Program-made: the position numbers and the translations under genes
The notes under the pieces: generated by a model
Told to the model about the DNA's origin: nothing
What the model saw: the letters and a program-made list of their open reading frames with translations, nothing else
Databases searched by the model: none
Part shown: one piece after another, positions 35,744 to 42,140 of the stretch
Layout of the letters: the number at the start of each line of letters is the position of its first letter
How positions within the stretch are numbered: position 1 is the first letter of the stretch
NCBI RefSeq assembly: GCF_000281975.1
Contig: NZ_AKKE01000029.1
Coordinates: 1-42,140 of the forward strand
Reading direction: 5' to 3'
DNA length: 42,140 nt
Origin: Novosphingobium sp. AP12
GTDB lineage: Bacteria; Pseudomonadota; Alphaproteobacteria; Sphingomonadales; Sphingomonadaceae

Positions 35744-36511
35744 TCATGCCCCGGGGATGTTTCCTCCATCTACGGGCAGATGAATACCCGAAATCGCGCG
35801 ATTGGCGGGGTCAGCGAGGAACAGGACGGCGCGGGCGATATCGAGGGATGAAGCAAGGCGGCCCAACGGGCTGAAGCTCTCCATACGTCGGAGGAAATCG
35901 TTCTCCGTTTCCTCGTCCCGGAGATTGCCCATCAGCATCGTGGTCTGCACGGCGCCCGGCAGCACCGCGTTGACGGTGATACCGTACCGGCCGGCGGCGC
36001 GTGCGGCCGTTCGCGTGGTCATCAGGGCTGCGGCCTTCGAGGCGCTGTAGGCGGCGCCGTTCGGGTTGGCCGTGATGGACATGCCCGAACCTATGTTCAC
36101 GATCGAACCGCGCCCGCGCTCCTTCATGTGCAGAATAGCGTGCTTGCAGCCCAGGAAGGTGCCATCGGAATTGATGGCGAAGTGGCGCTGCCAGACATCG
36201 AGGGGCATGTCTTCGAATGCAATGTTTGGTGAATAGATGCCAGCATTATTGACGAGAACGTCGAGCGCTCCAAACCGGGCCTCGACGAACTCGAACATGT
36301 GCTTCCAGCCCGTTTCGTCACTGACGTCGAGCCGGCGCTCGATCACGCCCGGAGAACCGGAAGCGTTGTGCGGCTCCTCGTCCTCGCAGGAAATATCTGC
36401 GCTGACGACGGATGCACCTTCCTGCGCGAAACTTGAAACGATGGCGGCCCCGATGCCGCCGCGTCCCCCGGTTACGACGACGTTCAGCCCGTAAAAGCGA
36501 CCTGACTGCAT
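35744..36511 (-). CDS. Short-chain dehydrogenase/reductase (SDR)
   Basis: Classical SDR of 255 residues from ATG 36511, with TGGRGGIG at 14-21, NNAG at 88-91, catalytic Ser near 142, and Tyr155/Lys159 (YSASK). The C-terminus HLPVDGGNIPG is typical. The ATG at 36544 is also possible; both have purine-rich sites. Longer starts would overlap a hairpin and the TonB receptor gene. An Asp after the second beta strand (VSADISCEDEE) suggests NAD rather than NADP. It is downstream of two TonB receptors and a GPH transporter on the same strand, so it may oxidise the imported substrate or its aglycone. Confidence 0.9.
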   Translation of the reverse strand: MQSGRFYGLNVVVTGGRGGIGAAIVSSFAQEGASVVSADISCEDEEPHNASGSPGVIERRLDVSDETGWKHMFEFVEARFGALDVLVNNAGIYSPNIAFEDMPLDVWQRHFAINSDGTFLGCKHAILHMKERGRGSIVNIGSGMSITANPNGAAYSASKAAALMTTRTAARAAGRYGITVNAVLPGAVQTTMLMGNLRDEETENDFLRRMESFSPLGRLASSLDIARAVLFLADPANRAISGIHLPVDGGNIPGA

Positions 36512-36549
36512 TGCCTGAACTCCCGGATCCACGCTCCAACTCATGAAGC

Positions 36550-36576
36550 CGGGCTCCCCTGTCGCGGAGGAGCCCG
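36550..36576 (-). terminator. Hairpin between TonB receptor and SDR
   Basis: CGGGCTCC (36550-36557) and GGAGCCCG (36569-36576) form an 8-base stem with an 11-base loop just after the receptor stop. It has no T-run, so it may be a weak terminator or an RNA-stabilising intercistronic hairpin that lowers SDR expression. Confidence 0.45.
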
Positions 36577-36588
36577 ACTTTCGCGTCG

Positions 36589-38709
36589 CTAGAAGCTGTA
36601 CTTTGCCGTGGCGAGCACCGTACGCGGATTGGCCATGATGCGCGGGTTGATGACGGAGAACCCGAAGCCGGTCGTCCAATAGGTCTGGTTGAAGAGGTTC
36701 TTGCCGGCGACCTGGAAGGTCCAGGGCCCTACATCGTAACCGAAATAGGCATTGACCAACTGCGTGGCTTCCACGTGGCCGACCTCCAGATTGTCCGGCG
36801 TAGAATAGTACTGGTCGCGGAATGCGGCGTCCGCGCCGATCTTGGCCGTTCCCGGTCCCATTGGAAGTGAGTAGTCAACGCCAATGGTTCCCTGGTATTT
36901 GGGCAGCGAGGGCGGGTCGTTGTCTATGACAGAGGCTACGACAGAGTCGGTGGAAAGGTACTTGCCCCAGTTGACCGAACCGTTGCCCCAGACCTGAAGG
37001 CCGGTCACCGGGCGCCATGCCAGTTCGGCTTCGATGCCCGCGATCCTGACGTTGTAGTTCTCGACCAGGAAGCCGCCGTCGTTGAGATTCACCGTTTCCT
37101 GCCGGTCGATGATCTTGTTGAGGAATCCGGCGAGCGAACCGCGCAGGGTGCGGCCGATGTCTGCCTTGACGCCCGCTTCCCATGCTTTGGTGGTTTCGGG
37201 TTTGTAAGCGGTTGCGAGTTGCTCGGCGGTGGAGGCCAGGCCGTTATAGCCGCCCGACTTGAAGCCGACAGTGTATGACCCATAGAACAGAACATCGCGC
37301 GAGGGCTTGAAGTTGATCCCGAACTTCGGCGTGAACTTTTCGTAGTGGTCGCGGCTTATCGCGGGCGTGCCCGCCAGCGTGGCGTTGAGGTTCTTGTCCT
37401 CCAGCGTATAACGTCCGCCCGCAACGATTGAGAGCTGGTCGGTAGCGTTGAAGGTCAACTGGCCATAGCCTGCCCAGGCATCGGTTGCTGCATGGAACCG
37501 CGTTGACGAAGGCGCGAAGAAGATCGTGGAGTTCATGTCCTGATCGCCCTGCTCGTGAAAGTAGTAGAGCCCTGCGACATAATTCACGAGATCGTCCGCT
37601 AGCTCGCCGGCGAACTGGGTTTCCTGACTGATCTGCCAGGACTTCGATCGGCTTTCGCGCTCGAAAAGCGATAGCGGCGCTTCGCCGGGGCTACCGATCA
37701 TCGCCGGATAGACGCCGCCCGAAAAGTCCTCTCCCCACCTGTCCTTCAGGCGCGAGTAGGCAGTGATGGAGGTGATCGTACCGCCCGGATAGTCGGCCGA
37801 GAGGCGCAGTGATCCGCCTTTCTGCGTGACCGTGGTATAAGAGGGGAAGGGCGAGAGCACGGTCCGGTAGGAGCCCGAGAGCGGCACGATCTTGCCCTCG
37901 TCGTTGGTTACCGTGTTGCTGGCCCACTGTCCGTCGCTATTGAGGTGGACGTAGAACAGGTTAAGCCTGCCCTTGATCGCATCACCCTTGTAAGCGAGGT
38001 CGAACTGGCCGCCCTGGAAGTCTTCCTTACCCACCTTGCGATCGAGTGTCGCGTTGTACTGACGACCGCCGTCGCGGGCACGAACGATCCCGTTGAGGGA
38101 GAAGGCCCACTTGCCGTCCTTGCTGATCGGCACCGAAAGGTAGCCTTTCGCACGGCGCTCGTTCCAGGTGCCGTAGCCGACCTGGACGTTGCCGGTGAGA
38201 GTGTCGGCCGGCTGCTTGGTGATGATGTTGATCGCACCCGCCGCGGCATTACGGCCGTAGAGCACGCCCTGGGGCCCGCGCAGGACTTCGATCCGCTCGA
38301 TCTCGGCGAAGTCGAGCAGAGCGGCTTGCATGCGGGCATTATAGACATCGTTGACGTAGAGTGCGACCTCGGGCTCCGACATGATGTAGCCGCCGTCGGT
38401 GACGCCGCCGCCACGAATATAGGCGGTGAGGCCGGCGCTGCCGCCGGTGACCGAGCTAAGGTTCACGTTGGGCGCGAGGCGGCCGATGTCGGTCGGTGAA
38501 AGGACCTGACGGGTCTCGATCTCGTCGGCGGTGATCGCGGTGACCGAGATCGGAACATCTTGAAGACGCTGGTCGATGCGCTGGGCGCTGACCACGATGT
38601 CTCCGAAGGCGGTGTCCGTGTCCTGCGGTGCGTCCTGCGCCATGGCTATTGTCGGAAGCGTGGTGAGTGCCGTTGCGACCAGCAGCACCCGCGTGACAGA
38701 CTTTTTCAT
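36589..38709 (-). CDS. TonB-dependent outer-membrane receptor
   Basis: A 706-residue receptor. The signal peptide (RVLLVATALTTLPTIAMAQ) is followed by a TonB-box-like segment (DIVVSAQRIDQRLQDVP), the plug domain (LSPTDIGRLAPNVNLSS; IERIEVLRGPQGVLYGRNAA) and a 22-strand type barrel ending in the terminal aromatic (TVLATAKYSF). It imports a bulky substrate across the outer membrane using TonB energy. GGAG lies 8 bases before the ATG. It is co-directional with a second, larger receptor upstream. The style (DVPISVTAI plug and QAADT-type repeats) is common in sphingomonads. The substrate is unknown, and an iron-siderophore role is less likely given the transporter and SDR neighbours. Confidence 0.93.
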   Translation of the reverse strand: MKKSVTRVLLVATALTTLPTIAMAQDAPQDTDTAFGDIVVSAQRIDQRLQDVPISVTAITADEIETRQVLSPTDIGRLAPNVNLSSVTGGSAGLTAYIRGGGVTDGGYIMSEPEVALYVNDVYNARMQAALLDFAEIERIEVLRGPQGVLYGRNAAAGAINIITKQPADTLTGNVQVGYGTWNERRAKGYLSVPISKDGKWAFSLNGIVRARDGGRQYNATLDRKVGKEDFQGGQFDLAYKGDAIKGRLNLFYVHLNSDGQWASNTVTNDEGKIVPLSGSYRTVLSPFPSYTTVTQKGGSLRLSADYPGGTITSITAYSRLKDRWGEDFSGGVYPAMIGSPGEAPLSLFERESRSKSWQISQETQFAGELADDLVNYVAGLYYFHEQGDQDMNSTIFFAPSSTRFHAATDAWAGYGQLTFNATDQLSIVAGGRYTLEDKNLNATLAGTPAISRDHYEKFTPKFGINFKPSRDVLFYGSYTVGFKSGGYNGLASTAEQLATAYKPETTKAWEAGVKADIGRTLRGSLAGFLNKIIDRQETVNLNDGGFLVENYNVRIAGIEAELAWRPVTGLQVWGNGSVNWGKYLSTDSVVASVIDNDPPSLPKYQGTIGVDYSLPMGPGTAKIGADAAFRDQYYSTPDNLEVGHVEATQLVNAYFGYDVGPWTFQVAGKNLFNQTYWTTGFGFSVINPRIMANPRTVLATAKYSF

Positions 38710-39068
38710 ATAAAAACTCCACTTGAACCTGAACCTTGCCTTCCGTCACCGGGTCGCTCTACGTCGACTTCGTGCGGCACCTGCCCGTGGGTAGAAGACG
38801 GGATTTTTCCCTGCCTGCGGCGCGATCTGCATCCGACGCATCAGGGATGCAGGAGCTATGTCCTTGCAGGTCGGTTATCACCGGGGATCACCGCAGGTCG
38901 GACATGACGATGCGGGACCTGAATGTCGCGGCCCTGCGGAAAAGTCCATGCGGCAGGGGTCGTGTCCGGACATTTCGTCGAGACTTCCGGGCGGGGAGGC
39001 CGGAGAAAAAGAAAAGGCCCGGCAGGAAAGTTCCTACCGGGCCGATTTCGAATCACTTCCGGAGTGGT
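38710..39068. other. Intergenic stretch between the two TonB receptors
   Basis: 359 bases with no gene. It holds the terminator of the upstream receptor (39004-39043) and two copies of GCAGGTCGG at 38866-38874 and 38893-38901, with ATCACCG also repeated between them. These may be regulator sites ahead of the second receptor, which therefore probably has its own promoter. Confidence 0.5.
39004..39043 (-). terminator. Rho-independent terminator of the larger TonB receptor
   Basis: On the minus strand a strong hairpin (arms 39016-39028 and 39031-39043, GGCCCGG...CCGGGCC with one mismatch) is followed by TTTTCTTTTT. It lies 26 bases after the receptor stop. This is the clearest intrinsic terminator in the window. 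Confidence 0.88.
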
Positions 39069-41423
39069 TTAGAACCGCAGCGTGGCTTCCATGCCCCATT
39101 CGGCGGGGCGGGGAACCGAGGCGTAGAGGCACTGCTGGTTCGAGCCGTAGGTGGCCGTGTCACGCTCCACGAAGATACAGGTGGCCGTGGCACCGGCGAG
39201 ACCCGAGCCGGTCGGGCGCTGGTTGTTGAGGATATTGCGGCCAAACAGAGAGAAGTCGATCATGTCGCTGGCGAAGTTGATCCGCGTGTCCATTGTCCAG
39301 GCCGAGCGGCCCTTCACGGTGTTGGCGAGGTTGGCGTACCAGCTTCCGCGATAGGCCCCGTCCAGGCGCAGGGTCGGTGAGAAACCACCCACTTCCGGCA
39401 GCTTGTACTCGCCGCCGATGAAGCCGTTCCAGTCCGGCACGTTGGCCTGGGTCAAGCCGTCGAGCACGACGGAATTGTTCCCACTGGGCGGGAAGCCGTA
39501 TGTCGAGCTGGCGCTGATGATGATGGGGTTCTTGGCGGTGAATTCCTGGTGGGCATAGCCGACCGAACCCCGCAGGGTCAGACGCGGCGTCACCTTCAGG
39601 CTGGCTTCGCCTTCGAAACCAAGGATGGTAGAGGCGCCGACGTTTCCGACCGTGGCGATGTTGACGGTGTTGCCGTTGACCGTGCGCTCTTGCGTGGAGA
39701 CCAGTTGCTGGTCCTTCACTTCGTCGTAGAAGGCTGCGAGGTTGAGTGTCAGGCGATCGTCGAAGAACGAATTCTTGCTGCCGATTTCATAGTTGAACAG
39801 CTTTTCGGGATCCGCAGCCAGGCCGACGAAAGTTCCGGCGACGTTGACGAAGCTGAAGCGAGCGCTCTTCACGCCCTTCGAGAACAGCGCATAGACCATG
39901 TTCTCGCCTGTAACCTTGTAGCTCAGGGTCACGCGAGGGCTGAAGTCGTTCGATTTGTTACTGAAATCCGTGGCGGTGGGATAGAATGCGCAGCTTGGGC
40001 AGGCAGGCGACGACACCTTCTCACGCGCATACCGGCCTTCGCCGCTGAGCGTCAGCTTGTCGGTGAAATCCCAGTCGAATCCGCCGAGAACCGCGATGTT
40101 GGTAAGGTTGTCGTTGCGGGTCACGCCCTTGGGGTTTGCAGGCGTGCCGTAGCCGGTGAAGGCCGATAGATCGTTTTCCCAGAAGTAGTAAAGCCCCGCC
40201 CTCCAGCGGAAGGACTTGTCACCCGGTGAGAGGAGCATGACCTGGTGGCTCGTGTTCTCGAACGTCTCGGTCGAGGGGAAGGTGCCGAGCACCGAACTGC
40301 GCACGGTGACGGTGCCGTTGGTCACCAGGTCCCCGAAGACCGGGTCCTGCCCCGGCTTGACCGCGCGCGGCACCGTTGCCACGTTGGCCCAGCGCGATTC
40401 CTTGAAGTAGCCGCCCCGGTAGCTCAGTTCGTAGTCGCCCAGTTGCTTGGTGACGACGGCGCTGGCGAAGTAGCGGTCGCGGCCGTATCCGGTGGCGCCC
40501 TGAGTGCCGATGGAATCGAGATCACCGCTGGGAAGGTAAGAGGGGAAGAACGAGCCGTTGCCGCGCGCGAAGGGCGAAACCGGCACGCCTGCGTTCAGCC
40601 ATTCGCGCGGATGCTCGGCGACCTGCGACGGCGAGGAATCGCGGTCGTGCTGGTACATTCCACGCAGCTTGATCGAGAAGGTTTCGTCCGGCTTGAAGAA
40701 CAGCGTGCCGGAGGCGACCTGCGTTCGCTCGCGTCCGATCGGCGCCCGGTCGTCTACCGACTTGGCGAAGGCGCCGTTCTGCATCAGTGAGCCAGAAACC
40801 GATAGCCACAACGCGTCCTGCACGATCGGCGCGGTGATGGTGCCGCCCACGTAATAGCTAGCTTCCGGAGCGCTGTTGGTCAGGCTTCCGCGCGCCTTGA
40901 CGAAACCAGCGATAGTGTCGCCCGAGGGGTCGGCGGTGACATAGTTGATCGCACCGCTGTAGGTCGCGCGGCCGAACGTGGCGCTCTGGGGCCCCTTGAT
41001 GACTTCGACGCGCTGCAGGTTCTCGAGATCCAGCGAAGCGAGCTGGCCCGACAGCGCCACGCCGTCGATGAAGATCGAGATGCCTTGGTAGCGCTCGTCC
41101 GAAGTGTTGGGGGCAAGTCCGCGCAGTGAGTAGGCGGATGGGTCGTTACGGCCCGACCCGGCGAAGAGGCTGAGGTTCGGCGTGATCTTCTGGAGGTCGC
41201 GGGCATCGCGGATCTGCGCGCTGGCGAGATCCTGGCTGCTGAGCGCGGTGATCGCCAGCGGCACGTCCTGCAGGTTTTCCTTACGGTTCTTGGCAGTGAC
41301 GACGATGGTGTTGCTGTTTTCGCTGTCTTCCGCCTGCTGTGCCAATGCAGGGCTTGATGCGAGGACGAGCGCGGCAGCGATAGCGCTTCCGGTCACGTAA
41401 AAACATCTCGGCCGATCGGTCAT
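39069..41423 (-). CDS. TonB-dependent outer-membrane receptor (larger paralogue)
   Basis: About 784 residues from ATG 41423 (GAGGG 9 bases upstream); an in-frame start at 41483 would add 20 unlike residues over an operator-like dyad. It has a signal peptide (AIAAALVLASSPALAQQ), a TonB-box/plug start (NTIVVTAKNRKENLQDVPLA), the plug with VEVIKGPQSATFGRATYSGA, and a long barrel ending GMEATLRF. One extracellular loop has a Cys pair (SSPACPSCAF). It should import a large or rare substrate into the periplasm. It sits between the GPH transporter gene and the second receptor, suggesting one uptake locus. Confidence 0.93.
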   Translation of the reverse strand: MTDRPRCFYVTGSAIAAALVLASSPALAQQAEDSENSNTIVVTAKNRKENLQDVPLAITALSSQDLASAQIRDARDLQKITPNLSLFAGSGRNDPSAYSLRGLAPNTSDERYQGISIFIDGVALSGQLASLDLENLQRVEVIKGPQSATFGRATYSGAINYVTADPSGDTIAGFVKARGSLTNSAPEASYYVGGTITAPIVQDALWLSVSGSLMQNGAFAKSVDDRAPIGRERTQVASGTLFFKPDETFSIKLRGMYQHDRDSSPSQVAEHPREWLNAGVPVSPFARGNGSFFPSYLPSGDLDSIGTQGATGYGRDRYFASAVVTKQLGDYELSYRGGYFKESRWANVATVPRAVKPGQDPVFGDLVTNGTVTVRSSVLGTFPSTETFENTSHQVMLLSPGDKSFRWRAGLYYFWENDLSAFTGYGTPANPKGVTRNDNLTNIAVLGGFDWDFTDKLTLSGEGRYAREKVSSPACPSCAFYPTATDFSNKSNDFSPRVTLSYKVTGENMVYALFSKGVKSARFSFVNVAGTFVGLAADPEKLFNYEIGSKNSFFDDRLTLNLAAFYDEVKDQQLVSTQERTVNGNTVNIATVGNVGASTILGFEGEASLKVTPRLTLRGSVGYAHQEFTAKNPIIISASSTYGFPPSGNNSVVLDGLTQANVPDWNGFIGGEYKLPEVGGFSPTLRLDGAYRGSWYANLANTVKGRSAWTMDTRINFASDMIDFSLFGRNILNNQRPTGSGLAGATATCIFVERDTATYGSNQQCLYASVPRPAEWGMEATLRF

Positions 41424-41456
41424 GGATAATTCCCTCAAGTTATATTGTCCTCGAGG

Positions 41457-41466
41457 CATCATGATG
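41457..41466. promoter_or_regulatory. Palindrome CATCATGATG upstream of the larger receptor
   Basis: A perfect 10-base palindrome 34 bases upstream of the receptor start codon, in an AT-rich leader. It could be a regulator site, but short palindromes occur by chance. Confidence 0.3.
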
Positions 41467-41498
41467 TCGTGATTGGTTCCCAAATATAATGTCTAGTT

Positions 41499-41521
41499 AC
41501 CTATATCCGTAGGTCGGATAT
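41499..41521. promoter_or_regulatory. Overlapping dyads upstream of the larger TonB receptor
   Basis: ATATCCG-TAGGT-CGGATAT (41503-41521) is a perfect 7+7 inverted repeat, and ACCTA-N6-TAGGT (41499-41514) overlaps it. They lie 76-98 bases upstream of the receptor start in AT-rich DNA, a good position for an operator. No regulator gene is in view, so the binding protein is unknown. Confidence 0.55.
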
Positions 41522-41546
41522 GTTAAGAATAGCGAGAACACAAATA

Positions 41547-41572
41547 GGCGGGCCACCCATCGGTGGCCCGCC
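41547..41572 (-). terminator. Hairpin terminator after the GPH transporter
   Basis: Perfect 11-base stem GGCGGGCCACC / GGTGGCCCGCC with a 4-base loop (41558-41561), 30 bases after the transporter stop. On the minus strand it is followed by TATTTGTG, a short and imperfect T-run. It likely ends the transporter transcript, so the receptor downstream uses its own promoter. Confidence 0.7.
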
Positions 41573-41601
41573 GTCATGTAGTATTTGGGTATTCATGGGT
41601 A

Positions 41602-42140
41602 TTACGGCACAGCTGTCTCCAATATAGCGCTGCCGTGTCGAGGCTCCGGCCCGTTGACGTCAGGCTTGCCCGAAGGCGAAAGGGGCTCTCCCGGTAGGCG
41701 GTAGCGCATCATGATCAGCGCGGCGGCCACGGCGGCCAGGGCTGGCACCAGCGACAGCGCGATCATGATGCCCACGCGCACAGCCGGGGGCTGCGTGCTC
41801 GCGCCGTCGCCGGTCGAAGATACAAAGCCCACCCAGGCCATAGCCATGCTGAACACGAAGGTGCCGAAGGCCGCCGTACCCTTTTCGACCATCACGAAGA
41901 TTCCGGCCAGCATGCCGGCGCGGTTTTCGCCCTGGGCATGGCGGGAATAGTCCATCGTGTCGGTTAGCACGGTGTAGAGACCAAGGAAAACGCCGCCGGT
42001 CGCAATCCCCGAAAGCAGAGCGCAAATGTGGACATAGGGCTCGGGATGCTCGGCCGGGATGAACAGCCAACTGAAATAGGCGGCTGCGCACAGAGCGCTG
42101 GCGCCCAGCAGGGCATTGCGGCGGCCGTGGCGTCCCGCCA
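41602..42140 (-). CDS. GPH-family MFS sugar/glycoside transporter, C-terminal part (runs off window)
   Basis: The open frame continues through the end of the window without a start; about 179 residues are visible. Spans include ALLGASALCAAAYFSWLFIP, ALLSGIATGGVFLGLYTVLT and AVRVGIMIALSLVPALAAVA. The motif TVLTDTMDYSRHAQGENRAG, then GMLAGIFVMVEKG, matches the MelB/GPH signature (AD..DY...KTG.R.EG) that binds cation and sugar, so glycosides, pentosides or hexuronides are likely substrates. It would carry across the inner membrane what the TonB receptors bring into the periplasm. Confidence 0.85.
   Translation of the reverse strand, partial: AGRHGRRNALLGASALCAAAYFSWLFIPAEHPEPYVHICALLSGIATGGVFLGLYTVLTDTMDYSRHAQGENRAGMLAGIFVMVEKGTAAFGTFVFSMAMAWVGFVSSTGDGASTQPPAVRVGIMIALSLVPALAAVAAALIMMRYRLPGEPLSPSGKPDVNGPEPRHGSAILETAVP

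Noticed and set aside
1..42140. CRISPR arrays, tRNA or rRNA genes
   Set aside because: No regularly spaced repeats and no tRNA/rRNA signature sequences were seen on either strand; short tRNA-like folds cannot be fully excluded without a covariance search.

Overview
The window is GC-rich DNA of a Proteobacterium, most likely an alphaproteobacterial sphingomonad (Sphingobium/Novosphingobium/Sphingomonas type). This is inferred from codon use, TonB-dependent receptors beside a GPH-type sugar transporter, and an F-type (MPF-F) conjugation cluster with a TraI/MobF-type relaxase tail. No rRNA, tRNA or CRISPR array was seen. It could be a conjugative plasmid or a chromosome carrying the remains of one; nothing here decides between them.

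Layout. (1) 89-5968: a tripartite RND efflux operon (adaptor, inner-membrane pump, outer-membrane lipoprotein channel) in tight translational coupling. (2) 6089-13316: a redox and detoxification cluster with a LysR regulator, SDR, Old Yellow Enzyme, glutathione S-transferase, an AraC regulator divergent from a second SDR, and a DHA2-type MFS exporter. (3) 13626-21084: a defence/mobility island with a large SIR2-domain protein whose NAD-binding loop is split by a -1 frameshift at a T6 run, an HTH-tyrosine recombinase, a one-gene nucleotidyltransferase-HEPN protein and a RES/Xre-type toxin-antitoxin pair. (4) 21202-35384: a decayed F-type transfer region. traG is intact; traH has lost its 5' part; traF, the S26 peptidase and two traN-like genes carry frameshifts and/or in-frame stops; trbC looks intact. 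A roughly 3.6-kb block separates traF from traH. It holds a 5'-truncated relaxase tail, a lytic transglycosylase, a broken serine recombinase, an IS3-type remnant and an intact VapBC pair. (5) 35744-42140: a catabolic/uptake cluster on the minus strand with a GPH-family MFS transporter (running off the window), two TonB-dependent receptors and an SDR.

How the parts work together. Regions 1 and 2 form an envelope and cytoplasmic response to toxic hydrophobic or electrophilic compounds. Region 3 is a typical defence/addiction neighbourhood. Region 4 can no longer build a mating channel, but the toxin-antitoxin modules in and beside it may hold the scar in place. Region 5 probably takes up and oxidises a glycoside or aromatic-type substrate. 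The observations most worth a second look are the frameshift inside the SIR2 glycine loop, the head-to-head fusion of truncated traH with the relaxase tail, and the cluster of single-base deletions in the transfer genes while the flanking genes are intact.
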